Source of the DNA: DASVRZ01 sp038228695 | Lineage (GTDB): Bacteria; Verrucomicrobiota; Verrucomicrobiia; Chthoniobacterales; DASVRZ01 | Direction of reading: 5' to 3' | NCBI GenBank assembly: GCA_038228695.1 | Contig: JBBRPA010000015.1 | Location: 4,997-68,996, forward strand | Length of the DNA stretch: 64,000 bases | Part shown: piece by piece, positions 53,934 through 62,870 of the stretch | How positions within the stretch are numbered: the stretch's first letter is position 1 | How the letters are laid out: each line of letters opens with the position of its first letter | Notes under the pieces: generated by a model | The model's input: the letters and a program-made list of their open reading frames with translations, nothing else | Told to the model about the DNA's origin: nothing | The model's database searches: none | Translations under genes and position numbers: made by a program

Positions 53934-54092
53934 CTAACCTAAAAACCGACGGGCTAGCCACCAGCCCGCATACACTCCGACCAAACTTCCGACTGAACTG
54001 ATCGCAAAGGCCCAACTCAGTCCCCAGGATTCCGCCGCCGCCCAGCCGAGGTAGCCACCGATGTTTAGGCCGACGAAGATGAGGAGTTTCAC
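53934..54092 (-). CDS. 52-residue membrane protein behind the VIT transporter
   Basis: GTG start at 54092 with a good Shine-Dalgarno (AGAGGAG, 5 bases upstream). Opens MKLLIFVGLNIGGYLGWAAA and ends GWWLARRFLG. Two short hydrophobic segments separated by a short polar turn (AESWGLSW), giving a hairpin topology. Begins 34 bases after the VIT-family stop on the same strand, so co-transcribed. This pattern, with final W-L-A-R-R-F, recurs in small membrane proteins of several phyla with no known role. Coding is supported by the Shine-Dalgarno and the hydrophobic periodicity. Confidence 0.7.
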   Translation of the reverse strand: MKLLIFVGLNIGGYLGWAAAESWGLSWAFAISSVGSLVGVYAGWWLARRFLG

Positions 54093-54126
54093 AACTCCTC
54101 TACTAGCAATAACCGCGCCGTTCGCC

Positions 54127-54822
54127 TTAGCTAATCAACCGCGCAATGAGAAAGGCGGCGCCGGCGGCGAGTCCGCCGATCACGGTGGTCTGGACCGCGC
54201 CGCGCATCACTGGCACGCCCGTGAAACGTGCTTTCACCCCTCCAAAGATTGCTAACGCGATGAGTGTGACGATGGCAGAAACTTTCAGTGCCGTGTTAGC
54301 GATAGGCTGGAACAGATAGGCGCTGAGCGGAACCATTCCACCGACGATGTAAGCAAGCGCAATGGTGAGCGCGCTTTTCCAAGCGCGGCTCGGGTCGGGC
54401 TTATCCAAGCCAAGTTCGAATCGCATCATGAACTCCACCCAATCCTTCGGGCGTTGGCGCAGGGAACTAACAATCGAGGCCGATTCCGTCGGAGTTAGGC
54501 CGTAACCCTGAAAAATCTCGCGCACTTCCTCCGCTTCCTTGTCGGGCACGGTGGCCACCTCGTTATTTTCGCGTTTTAACTCATGCTCGTAATGTTCGGC
54601 ATCGCCACGTGCGGCGAGATAACCACCCAAGCCCATCGCGATACTGCCCGCAGCGATCTCCGCGAAACCAGCGGTGATGATTAACTTACTTTGCGAAATG
54701 GCCCCGGTCAGGCCAGCGGCCAGCGCAAATGGGACAGTTAGTCCGTCCGACATGCCGATGACGAGGTCGCGCACGGTCTCGCCCGCCGTAAAATGTTTTT
54801 CAAGGTGGGGAGTGGTAGGCAC
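54127..54822 (-). CDS. VIT1/CCC1-family iron/manganese transporter
   Basis: 231 residues, about five helices. VRDLVIGMSDGLTVPFALAA (metal-binding Asp and Met in helix 1) and FAEIAAGSIAMGLGGYLAAR, with a cytoplasmic charged region HYEHELKRENNEV carrying clustered Glu residues that bind metal in the plant homologue. Exports Fe2+ or Mn2+ from the cytoplasm. Stop-to-start distance to the upstream repeat-protein gene is 3 bases, so an operon runs from 56250 through the small membrane protein at 53934... in the minus direction only for 54822 to 53934; the repeat protein lies downstream of 57 kb genes. Confidence 0.88.
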   Translation of the reverse strand: MPTTPHLEKHFTAGETVRDLVIGMSDGLTVPFALAAGLTGAISQSKLIITAGFAEIAAGSIAMGLGGYLAARGDAEHYEHELKRENNEVATVPDKEAEEVREIFQGYGLTPTESASIVSSLRQRPKDWVEFMMRFELGLDKPDPSRAWKSALTIALAYIVGGMVPLSAYLFQPIANTALKVSAIVTLIALAIFGGVKARFTGVPVMRGAVQTTVIGGLAAGAAFLIARLIS

Positions 54823-54825
54823 GGC

Positions 54826-56250
54826 TTAACGGGATTGAAGTTGTTGTTTGAGTTCGGGTGCGATGGGAGCCTGTCGAAGCCAATCGGCAGCGGCAGCGGG
54901 ACTGGTCTGGCGCCAGTTTTCGTAAAGGGTGATGACCTGACTCCGTGCTTTGACGCCATCGCTGATGGTGCCTGCCATTTGCAGAGCCTGGGCCGGTGCG
55001 GACTCAGCGAGTTGCTCGCTCAAAGCGGCCTTGCCAAGGTCGGCTTGAGAACTCGCGGGAGGTTGTTTCTGGAGCCATTGGGTGAGGCCCGCGCTATCCG
55101 TCGCAGCCCAGGAGTTGAGAGCCGACGCGGTGGCTTCGTCGCGGGTTTTGACATCGGATATTTGCGAAACCCATTGGACGGCTTTTTCCGGCTCGGTGCC
55201 GCCCCACGACTGGGCGAGGTCAACCGTGGTGCTGTTGCGAAGGGCAGGATCAGAAATTTGCGTGACCCAGCGCGTAGCCGCTTGAGCATCCGTCCCGGCC
55301 CAGATGCTGGCGAGGGCACTCGCAGCGTTTCCCTGCATTTCCCCAACTGGCAACGCTTTCACCCAGACCGAGGCAGCAGCGGGATCGGCGGTGGCCCAGG
55401 CATCGACGACTTGATCGACGAGCCGCGAGCTGTCGGGAAGGTTTAGATGTTCACCGACCCATCCGGCAGCGGCCGAAGGTGACTGGCGGCACCATTCGTC
55501 GGTGACGGCGGAGAGCGCGTCGGCGCGTTGCTCAGGTGGCAGCGATTGGGCCCATTGCGCGGCTGCGATGGGATCAATGTTTGTCCACGCGGTGGCGATA
55601 GTTTCGACGGCGTTGCCGGTGGCGGTCCCAAGGCGGTTGGTGCGAACCCAATTGGCGGCGTCCTGAGGGGAAAGCGTTGCCCAAGCTTGCAGCCCTGAGG
55701 TGAGCGCTTCAATTTTGATCGGCCCGTCGAGATGGGTTTGCGCCCAGGAGAGGGCATCTTGGGGGTGTTGCGCGGCCCAGGTTCCCAACGCCCCAGTGAG
55801 AGAATCCGTTCGGAGACTTCCTGGGGGCAGGCTAGCGGCATAATTCAGCGCAGCCTGTGGGTCTGAGGAAACCCACGCTTTCAAAACGGCCGCGAGATAG
55901 ACTGTCCGATCGGCGAGGCTGCCGATCTCGGATGCGGTTGCGAGCGCTTTTTTCAAATCGGAACCGGCAAGGCTTCGAGCTAACTCTTGAAGGGCGACGT
56001 TGCGTTCATCCTCCGAAACGATCTGCAGCACCTCGGAAACACTGCCCGTTGGCGCATGGGCCGAGTCCGCCGTTTGGAAGCGGGGTTCGGGACCGCTCAA
56101 CGGCCCCGCGCTGCGCGATTTTCCTAGAGCCGGGCTGTTTTCAACCGCGACGGAATTGCTTCGCGAAAAAGGTGTCGGTGAAGTTAAACGACCTCCTAGC
56201 CAGCCGATGACCAAACCGCTGAGAAAGACGCCGGGCAGAAGGAACTTCAT
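54826..56250 (-). CDS. Trp-rich helical-repeat protein with signal anchor
   Basis: 474 residues from ATG 56250. N-terminal hydrophobic anchor (MKFLLPGVFLSGLVIGWLGG), then a low-complexity linker and about ten degenerate units of some 30-33 residues, each with a W-A-x-x-x-P-x-x-A-x-x-W core (for example WAAQHPQDALSWAQTHL, WTNIDPIAAAQWAQSLP, WATADPAAASVWVKALP). All-helical solenoid, probably a protein-binding scaffold outside the membrane. Stops 3 bases before the start of the VIT-family gene on the same strand, so translation is probably coupled. No enzymatic motif. Confidence 0.8.
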   Translation of the reverse strand: MKFLLPGVFLSGLVIGWLGGRLTSPTPFSRSNSVAVENSPALGKSRSAGPLSGPEPRFQTADSAHAPTGSVSEVLQIVSEDERNVALQELARSLAGSDLKKALATASEIGSLADRTVYLAAVLKAWVSSDPQAALNYAASLPPGSLRTDSLTGALGTWAAQHPQDALSWAQTHLDGPIKIEALTSGLQAWATLSPQDAANWVRTNRLGTATGNAVETIATAWTNIDPIAAAQWAQSLPPEQRADALSAVTDEWCRQSPSAAAGWVGEHLNLPDSSRLVDQVVDAWATADPAAASVWVKALPVGEMQGNAASALASIWAGTDAQAATRWVTQISDPALRNSTTVDLAQSWGGTEPEKAVQWVSQISDVKTRDEATASALNSWAATDSAGLTQWLQKQPPASSQADLGKAALSEQLAESAPAQALQMAGTISDGVKARSQVITLYENWRQTSPAAAADWLRQAPIAPELKQQLQSR

Positions 56251-56415
56251 CGCTCGTAGCGGACGCCTCGACGTCCTAAATGTCAATCCAATCCGCTCAG
56301 ATCCGAAGATTCGAAAGGGAGATCAACGCTTGGAAACAGAGCTTCATCCCTACCGTTGGAATCAACCAGCCGCGAGAGTTTTGCTGAAAACGGACGAATT
56401 TAGACTGCAAATTCC

Positions 56416-57174
56416 TTAAACATCATCGACGCCATCATCGTCTGCGTCAGCGTCGTCGTCGTTGGAAATGCCATCGCCGTCCATGTCTTCGTCATCAGCG
56501 TTGGTTAGACCATCCCCGTCGATGTCCTCGTCCTCACCATTTGTGACTCCGTCGCCATCGCAATCGAGATCTTCGCCGTTAGCTAAGCCGTCGCCATCCA
56601 CGTCGCCATCATCGCCGTTTTCAATACCGTCGCCGTCGATGTCTTCGTCCTCACCATTTGTGACTCCGTCGCCATCGCAATCGAGATCTTCGCCGTTAGC
56701 CAAATCATCGCCATCCACGTTGCTGTCGTCGCCGTTTTGGACGCCGTCGCCATCGATGTCGCGGTCGACTGAATCCGGCACCGCATCGCCATCGATATCC
56801 GTCTCGGCGTCTGCGTCGTCATCCAGACCATCACCGTCGATGTCCTCTTCCAAAGGTGAGGCGTCGCGCAATCCATCGCCGTCGATATCTCTTTCTGGCA
56901 AAGCCCGGTCGCGGAGTCCATCCGAATCAATATCCAACTCGGCAGGCGCTCCGTTCTTCAGACGATCGCCGATGTAGCGACCCTTGAGTGGGCCGCGAAT
57001 ACAAAAACCGCCGTCCACATTGCGATCAAACTGGTTAGGAATACCGTCGTTGTCGATATCCCGATCGGAGATGTTCGGGATTCCGTCTCGATCGAGATCG
57101 GGACCCGATGCCAATGCACTGACTGAAGTGATTACTAACGTAGATAATGAGAGGGACAGAATTTTGTAGGTCAT
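56416..57174 (-). CDS. Secreted Asp-rich calcium-repeat protein (thrombospondin type 3-like)
   Basis: 252 residues. Signal peptide (MTYKILSLSLSTLVITSVSA) then a run of D-x-D-x-D-G units (DIDGDGLRDASPLEEDIDGD, DCDGDGVTNGEDEDIDGDG), very acidic. The repeats match thrombospondin type 3/EF-like calcium loops. A 117-base (39-residue) block starting near 56521 is duplicated at 56638 with few differences. Likely folds on calcium in the periplasm or outside the cell. No other domain, so it may act as a spacer or calcium buffer. Confidence 0.8.
   Translation of the reverse strand: MTYKILSLSLSTLVITSVSALASGPDLDRDGIPNISDRDIDNDGIPNQFDRNVDGGFCIRGPLKGRYIGDRLKNGAPAELDIDSDGLRDRALPERDIDGDGLRDASPLEEDIDGDGLDDDADAETDIDGDAVPDSVDRDIDGDGVQNGDDSNVDGDDLANGEDLDCDGDGVTNGEDEDIDGDGIENGDDGDVDGDGLANGEDLDCDGDGVTNGEDEDIDGDGLTNADDEDMDGDGISNDDDADADDDGVDDV
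56521..56754 (-). repeat. 117-base tandem duplication inside the calcium-repeat gene
   Basis: Bases from 56521 and from 56638 are nearly identical over the first 66 positions (one C/T and one T/C change) and continue similar to 117, encoding the 39-residue unit containing GEDLDCDGDGVTNGEDEDID. The offset is a multiple of three, so the frame is kept. Confidence 0.8.
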
Positions 57175-57328
57175 AGTCGTTTTAGGGAGCAGTTTCGATA
57201 CCGAAAGATGCCATTTCTTAGAAATGAGTCAAATTTTGAAGAAAACCTCGTTGTTGGATCGTTTCGCGCCCCTGAGACGGACGCTTTACACGAACTATTT
57301 CCGATGAAATGCTGTTTCCCTAACCCGT

Positions 57329-58099
57329 ATGGCTTCCCGTAAACAACGTATCGTTCTCAAATTCGGCACTGGCATTCTCGCGCAAGCGAATGGCATGGCG
57401 CTCGACCTCTCACAAGTCCGCGCCCTGACGACGGTCATTGCCGGGTTGGCTGCAGCCGGTCATGAGGTCTGCGTCGTTTCCAGCGCAGCCGTCGCCGCCG
57501 GTCTGAAAACACTCGGATTCACCGAGCGCCCGACCGATCTGCCCTCGATCCAGGCGTGCGCTGCCGTCGGCCAGTCGCGTCTGATGCAGACCTACGAAAC
57601 CCATTTTGCAAAGCACGGCCTCCACGTCGGCCAGTTGCTGCTCACCCATCAAGACATCGACAGCCGCTCGCGTTATCGCAATGCCCGCAACACGATCGAC
57701 CGGCTCTTCGCCTGCGGGAACGTCATTCCCATCATCAACGAAAACGACTCGGTCGCCGTTGAGGAACTCCGCTTTGGGGACAACGACCGCCTCTCCGCCG
57801 AGGTCGCCATTCTTGCTGGAGCCAACCTGCTCATTCTGCTTACTAGCGTCGATGGACTGATCGACGAAAAAAACGGTCGCATCGTCCCCATCGTGCGGGA
57901 CCTTGCCAGCGCCGGTCATTTCATTCAGGAAACCCGGGGTCGCTTCAGTGTCGGTGGTATGCGCAGCAAACTCGAAGCCGCTAGCCACGCCGCCAAGGCC
58001 GGCATCCGTGTCGTCATTGCGAACGGACGCAAGCCCGCCTGCATCGCCCAAATCGTCGCCGGCGATAAAATCGGCACCCGCGTTCTCGCCGAAAAATAG
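57329..58099 (+). CDS. proB: Glutamate 5-kinase, PUA-less form
   Basis: 256 residues. Amino-acid kinase fold: IVLKFGTGILAQ (phosphate loop), VCVVSSAAVAAGLKTLG, LLLTHQDIDSRSRYRNARNT, PIINENDSVAVEELRFGDND and FSVGGMRSKLEAA. E. coli ProB has about 110 further residues forming a PUA domain; this protein ends after the kinase domain, a form known in some bacteria. First step of proline synthesis. proA follows 17 bases later. Confidence 0.93.
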   Translation: MASRKQRIVLKFGTGILAQANGMALDLSQVRALTTVIAGLAAAGHEVCVVSSAAVAAGLKTLGFTERPTDLPSIQACAAVGQSRLMQTYETHFAKHGLHVGQLLLTHQDIDSRSRYRNARNTIDRLFACGNVIPIINENDSVAVEELRFGDNDRLSAEVAILAGANLLILLTSVDGLIDEKNGRIVPIVRDLASAGHFIQETRGRFSVGGMRSKLEAASHAAKAGIRVVIANGRKPACIAQIVAGDKIGTRVLAEK

Positions 58100-58116
58100 A
58101 CCAACGCCTTCGTCCC

Positions 58117-59388
58117 ATGACCCTCGAAGAAGAAATTCACTCCCTCGGCCTGCGCGCCAAAGCCGCCTCCCGCGTCCTCGCCCAAGCTCCTACCGAGCAA
58201 AAAAACCGCGCGCTCCTCGCCATGGCCGACGCCGTTCTTGGCCAGAGTGCAGCCGTCCTAAAAGCCAATCAACTCGACCTCGACGCAGCTACCGCCAACG
58301 GCCTTTCTGGCGCGATGTTAGATCGTCTGCGTCTCGACCCGGCGCGTCTCGGAAAAATCGCTGACGGCATCCGCAGCGTTGCCGCGCTCGCCGACCCCGT
58401 CGGCGCCACCATCTCCGAGTGGGTTCGCCCGAATGGACTCCACATCCGCAAAATCCGCGTTCCCATCGGCACCATCGGCATTATTTACGAATCCCGCCCA
58501 AACGTCACCAGCGATGCCGCTATCCTCTGCCTAAAAACCGGCAACGCCACTCTCCTGCGCGGCGGCTCCGAGGCCATCCAGAGCAATCTCGCCCTCGCTA
58601 ACGCCCTCCAAGCCGGCCTCACCGACGCGGGCCTTCCCGCCGACAGCATTCTGCTCGTTCCGAAAACCGACCGCGACGGCGTCCGCATCATGGCCCAGAT
58701 GAGCCAGTTTCTCGACGTCATCATCCCTCGCGGCGGCAAGGGCCTCATCGAAGCCGTCGTCGCCAACGCTCGCATGCCCGTGATCAAACACTACGACGGC
58801 ATCTGCCACGTTTACGTTGACGCAAACGCCAACCACCTCATGGCCCGCGACATCGTCATCAATGGAAAATGCCAGCGCCCCGGGGTCTGCAACGCCGTGG
58901 AAACCCTCCTTGTCCACCGCGCCACTGCCGATGCTTTCCTCCCGATCATCGCCCGCGAGTTAGCCATTCATAACGTTGAGATCCGCGCCGATGCCGCCAG
59001 CCACGCCCAACTCGCTGCGCTCCATTATCCGAAGCTCGTCCACGCCACCGCACAGGATTGGCGGACCGAACACCTCGACCTCATCCTGAATTTGCGCATT
59101 GTCGATAGTAGTGACGATGCGATCGAACACATCGAGACCTTTGGCTCCCATCACAGCGACACCATCGTGACTAACAGCGAAGCCAAGGCCGAACATTTTC
59201 TCAACGCAGTGGATTCCGCGACCGTTTTCTGGAACGCCTCCACTCGCTTCAACGACGGGGGCGAATTCGGCTTCGGAGCCGAGATCGGCATCAGTACCGA
59301 CAAGTTGCACGCTCGCGGACCGATGGGCCTCGACGAACTCACCACCTACAAATACCAGATCCGCGGCACCGGCCAAATCCGATCGTAA
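58117..59388 (+). CDS. proA: Glutamate-5-semialdehyde dehydrogenase
   Basis: 423 residues. Family motifs: IRKIRVPIGTIGIIYESRPN, GNATLLRGGSEAIQSN, VIPRGGKGLIEAVV, GICHVYVDANAN, and the catalytic Cys in NGKCQRPGVCNAVETLLVH. C-terminal FNDGGEFGFGAEIGISTDKL and ARGPMGLDELTTYKYQIRG are typical. Reduces glutamyl phosphate with NADPH for proline synthesis; forms the channelled pair with ProB. Convergent with the HTTM gene. Confidence 0.95.
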   Translation: MTLEEEIHSLGLRAKAASRVLAQAPTEQKNRALLAMADAVLGQSAAVLKANQLDLDAATANGLSGAMLDRLRLDPARLGKIADGIRSVAALADPVGATISEWVRPNGLHIRKIRVPIGTIGIIYESRPNVTSDAAILCLKTGNATLLRGGSEAIQSNLALANALQAGLTDAGLPADSILLVPKTDRDGVRIMAQMSQFLDVIIPRGGKGLIEAVVANARMPVIKHYDGICHVYVDANANHLMARDIVINGKCQRPGVCNAVETLLVHRATADAFLPIIARELAIHNVEIRADAASHAQLAALHYPKLVHATAQDWRTEHLDLILNLRIVDSSDDAIEHIETFGSHHSDTIVTNSEAKAEHFLNAVDSATVFWNASTRFNDGGEFGFGAEIGISTDKLHARGPMGLDELTTYKYQIRGTGQIRS

Positions 59389-59475
59389 TTGCCCGACAGA
59401 GACAGGCTTGCCTGATCAGCAGGAAAATCCGGGCAACGCCCCTCCTAACTGATCACGATAAACATCGCCGCACAG

Positions 59476-60879
59476 TCAATTTTTTATAACCTGAGCCACC
59501 GGGATTTCGACCCTTTGGATAACTTCACCACCGGGGTTATCCGCGTGATGCCGAAAATCCCATAAGCGTTTCTCGAAGATAAATGCCGTGATGCGATCTG
59601 CTGGTGCGGCCTTTTTATTTTGGTGTTTGGAGGTGCTTTTCAGGAAGCTGAGGAAGGCAGAGCGCAACTTTGGCGTGAAGGCGTAGCGAGCGATAGTTGT
59701 CTCTTGACGGCCCAGATGCAGCGCCCGGGCTTCGCAGGAGAAATCGAAGGGCACGATGCGACCATCAGCCAATTGCGCGGAGGTGCGTTTGTAGTCCACC
59801 ACACCATCCGTCCGTGTGCCGGCGAACATGCGCCAACCCGTCCACGGATAAAATTCGGTATTCGTCTGCAATGGAATGAAGACGGCGAGGACGACAGGGA
59901 TGAAGAGGAAACGCTGCCAGAGAAAAGGAGACTGCTCCGTTGCCGCGAAGGACGACGCACGGCGATTACCTTCCAAGAACAACAGAGGGATGATCATCAA
60001 ATCGAAAAACGGGATATTCTGCATCCAGAAAATCGCGACATGCATCACAACGATACCCCACGGCAGGATGAAACGGGCCCAGCGGAAGAAAAGTAGGCAA
60101 ACAGCTAGCAATTCAAGCGCCACTGCGGCGGCGGCCAAGGTCGAGATCAGCCAGTCGGGCGTTTGCAAAAGTAGAAAGCCACTATCCAAGTTGTAGCCCT
60201 TGGAAGCCACACATTCGCGCAACACGTTTTGACGTAGGTTGTCGGGTTGAATCCAACCGAGTTGACCATTGGGAATTTTAGCCAAGCCGGAGCAAACGTA
60301 TGGCAAAACGATGCCACACCAGCAAGCGAAACGCGCCCAGCCATACGCCTCGGAATTTCGCTGACGGATCGGGAGATTTTTTCTCCGGCGCCACCACGCA
60401 TCCAGCGACCACACATCCCCGCAAGGCGTGCAGGCGAGAATCGTGATCAACCCCAGCGGCACTAGTCCTTGATGGAAAAAATGGGTGTATTGACGAACGA
60501 GGCCGCCGAGAAAAAGACACCCCACGGCGGCAAACCCGAGACTGGTGCGACTGAAAAAGCCGAGGCAGGCGGTGAGCAGAAAGCCAAGCGTGACTTTGCA
60601 GAGAACGACGATCGTCATTTCGCTGGGTTGCCAGCCGTTTTTCGGGAGGAAATAGCCAAGAAGTCCACTGTGATTTTGGAGGCCAACAGGAATTTTTGCA
60701 ACGCTGGGATAACCTTCGCCGCAGACAAAAAGGAACAGTAGAAAGGTGGCGACAACTCGAAATAAGGCCAGAGATTGAGCGTTAGCACCGAGGATGTTGT
60801 GCTCGACGAACCAGCGTGAACGCAGCACGAAGACAACGAGGGTAATCATTATTCCGTAAGTGAAAAGCAGCGAGAACAT
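59476..60879 (-). CDS. HTTM-like multi-pass membrane protein
   Basis: 467 residues with eight to ten hydrophobic segments. ALFRVVATFLLFLFVCGEG and HSGLLGYFLPKNGWQPSEM near the start, YVCSGLAKIPNGQLGW and VVMHVAIFWMQNIPFFDLMI later resemble the HTTM domain, related to the vitamin K-dependent gamma-carboxylase. The C-terminal 120 residues are soluble (FYPWTGWRMFAGTRTDGVVD). Activity of bacterial HTTM proteins is mostly unknown. Stand-alone gene. Confidence 0.75.
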   Translation of the reverse strand: MFSLLFTYGIMITLVVFVLRSRWFVEHNILGANAQSLALFRVVATFLLFLFVCGEGYPSVAKIPVGLQNHSGLLGYFLPKNGWQPSEMTIVVLCKVTLGFLLTACLGFFSRTSLGFAAVGCLFLGGLVRQYTHFFHQGLVPLGLITILACTPCGDVWSLDAWWRRRKNLPIRQRNSEAYGWARFACWCGIVLPYVCSGLAKIPNGQLGWIQPDNLRQNVLRECVASKGYNLDSGFLLLQTPDWLISTLAAAAVALELLAVCLLFFRWARFILPWGIVVMHVAIFWMQNIPFFDLMIIPLLFLEGNRRASSFAATEQSPFLWQRFLFIPVVLAVFIPLQTNTEFYPWTGWRMFAGTRTDGVVDYKRTSAQLADGRIVPFDFSCEARALHLGRQETTIARYAFTPKLRSAFLSFLKSTSKHQNKKAAPADRITAFIFEKRLWDFRHHADNPGGEVIQRVEIPVAQVIKN

Positions 60880-61065
60880 GAGAGTCCGAACACCTCTTTC
60901 CTATATCGCCAACCGCAGATCGTCGAGAAAGACAACGGCATAGCCAATGGTTTCAGGCGCTCCACCTTCGGAGCCGAGATCGGCCGCAGCACCGGCAGTC
61001 TCTAAGCCCTCGCGTGAGGTCGTGGTCCGTCGCGGAAAATACCGCCTGTTTTAACGAAGCCCATT
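60880..61065. other. Spacer with possible proA-like remnant
   Basis: Bases 60971-60989 (CTTCGGAGCCGAGATCGGC) are identical to 59271-59289 near the end of proA on the same strand, and the next 18 bases match at about two thirds of positions. On the minus strand the same stretch has an open run ending TAG at 60911 with no start codon. No intact gene. Confidence 0.35.
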
Positions 61066-61662
61066 TTAATCACTCTCCGGCCGATCCCTCTTAACGAGCG
61101 CCAAATAATCCTCAGTCGTTCCACCCTCGAGCGGCTTCATCATCACCGAAATCGTGTTCGTCCGTTTGCCCATTACCAATCCGGCCCGTTCCCTAATTTT
61201 CTGATAACCCAACCGTTGCCAGAAACGTTCTGCCCGCGCATTGCCCTGCACCACGCCCAAACGCATCCAGCGCGCCCCGCCCTCCCGTGCCCACGACTCC
61301 AGCGCCTGATAAAGTTCAACCGCCTCCCCAGTGCCGTGCCGATCTGTCGCTAGAATAAACAGTCCCACGTGCCAGACTGTTGCCGCGAGCAGGTCTGAAA
61401 TCACGCCTGCCATCGCCACCAGAGAACCGGCCTCATTGGTCACACCGATCAACCAGTCCCGGCTGTAAGCCCAGCCCTCGGGCGGCTTCCCCTCGATCGT
61501 CTCCTTTGCCTCTCCCGGACCAGCCGGTTCGCCATTCACCTCCCAAAAATAGAGCGGGTTCTCCTCAAAAAATCGCTGCAGTACGACATCGTCCCCATCC
61601 GTTAACTCAACGAAGCGCATTCCCCGGATCGGCGTTTCCGGAAGCTCTCGATTGTTCTTCAT
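61066..61662 (-). CDS. GNAT-family acetyltransferase
   Basis: 198 residues from ATG 61662; the frame opens at 61698 with less fitting sequence. GNAT features: MRFVELTDGDDVVLQRFFEE, LVAMAGVISDLLAATVWHVG, LFILATDRHGTGEAVELYQA (acetyl-CoA loop R-x-x-G-x-G/A) and WMRLGVVQGNARAERFWQRL, GYQKIRERAGL. Substrate unknown. Divergent from the DUF362 gene. Confidence 0.8.
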   Translation of the reverse strand: MKNNRELPETPIRGMRFVELTDGDDVVLQRFFEENPLYFWEVNGEPAGPGEAKETIEGKPPEGWAYSRDWLIGVTNEAGSLVAMAGVISDLLAATVWHVGLFILATDRHGTGEAVELYQALESWAREGGARWMRLGVVQGNARAERFWQRLGYQKIRERAGLVMGKRTNTISVMMKPLEGGTTEDYLALVKRDRPESD

Positions 61663-61782
61663 GGGACTTTGGTCCCCCTCATCGAAATAACTTCTCAAGC
61701 AGGAGCATTATCCGTCTGTTTATGCGGCAAAGCCCACGTCGCCAAGCGAAATTCCCGGTTTCGTGCTAGGCTCCCGCCATTC

Positions 61783-62856
61783 ATGCGCGTCGGCCTCGTT
61801 TTCCTCCTCCTTCTGACCTCGCTCCAAGCGCGGACCGACCCACAAAACCCCGAACCGGAGCCCACTCCCATGGCACTTCCTCCCGTTCCCATTGGTGAAG
61901 TTTTTGCCGTTCGCGATTCGGGCATGATTTCCGGCTACCAGACTGACGACAATGCCATCCGCAGTGCCGTCAACCGCCTCGTCACCGCCGTTACCCGCCA
62001 GCCCTCCGTCGCTGCCGCTTGGGCCTCGCTCGTCAAACCCACCGACCGCGTCGGATTAAAGATCTCCACCACCGGACGCCAAAAATTCTCCACCCACCGC
62101 GCCATTGTTGACGCCGTCGTCGCCGGACTCAACCAAGCGGGTGTTAGCAGCAATCACATCATTGTCTGGGATCGCGACGCCGCTGACCTCAAGGCCGCCG
62201 GCTTCACCCAGACCTCTGGGCAATTTCAAGTCCGCTGGGCTTATCCGGGTAAAAATTATTCTCCGAAGAAAATCTACGCTTCCACCGTCCTAGGTCAACT
62301 CATCTGGGGCGATCTCGACTTCACCCGGCGCTACTCTTTTTTCGAGCTCGATCCCAAAGAAAAACCCAAGGACAACCTCAGCTCCAACAGCCATTTCGCC
62401 ACCGTCCTCACCGACGACGTGGACAAAGTCATTAACCTCCCTGTGCTCACCTCCCACGCCTCCTGCGGCGTCGCCGGAGCGCTCTATAACATGACCATTC
62501 CTAACATCGACAACTGGCGCCGCTTCACCACCGGTTTCGCCGAATCCGATCCGGCCATCCCCGAGATCTACAGCGACCCCGTGATCACCAGCAAAGTCGT
62601 CCTCACCATCATGGACGGACTCGTCGCGCAATTCGCGGGCGGACCCGAGTTCCAACCCAACTATGCCGTCCGCCATGCTACCCTTTACGCCAGCCGCGAT
62701 CCCGTCGCTCTTGACACCGCTGCCCTCGAGCAAATCGACCGCTGGCGCGAACGCGCAAAAATGAAACCCGCCAAAGACGACGCCACTTACCTGCAAACTG
62801 CCCGTGAATACAGCCTCGGCAACGCCGGCGACGCGCAGGTAAAAATGCTCCCCTAA
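61783..62856 (+). CDS. Exported DUF362-type protein
   Basis: 357 residues from ATG 61783, which begins a signal peptide (MRVGLVFLLLLTSLQA). Central DUF362 features: KPTDRVGLKISTTGRQKFST, IVWDRDAADLKAAGFTQTSG and VINLPVLTSHASCGVAGALY with ...MTIPNIDNW. Most DUF362 proteins carry ferredoxin-type clusters; here no CxxCxxC is seen, only an isolated Cys in SHASCGVAG. Function unknown. Immediately upstream of the squalene/phytoene synthase gene (14 bases), perhaps the same transcript. Confidence 0.78.
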   Translation: MRVGLVFLLLLTSLQARTDPQNPEPEPTPMALPPVPIGEVFAVRDSGMISGYQTDDNAIRSAVNRLVTAVTRQPSVAAAWASLVKPTDRVGLKISTTGRQKFSTHRAIVDAVVAGLNQAGVSSNHIIVWDRDAADLKAAGFTQTSGQFQVRWAYPGKNYSPKKIYASTVLGQLIWGDLDFTRRYSFFELDPKEKPKDNLSSNSHFATVLTDDVDKVINLPVLTSHASCGVAGALYNMTIPNIDNWRRFTTGFAESDPAIPEIYSDPVITSKVVLTIMDGLVAQFAGGPEFQPNYAVRHATLYASRDPVALDTAALEQIDRWRERAKMKPAKDDATYLQTAREYSLGNAGDAQVKMLP

Positions 62857-62870
62857 CTTTGTCATCCGCG

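Noticed and set aside
53764..54015. 83-codon minus-strand frame
   Set aside because: Overlaps the better supported 52-residue gene, starts without a ribosome site and has no membrane or domain pattern.
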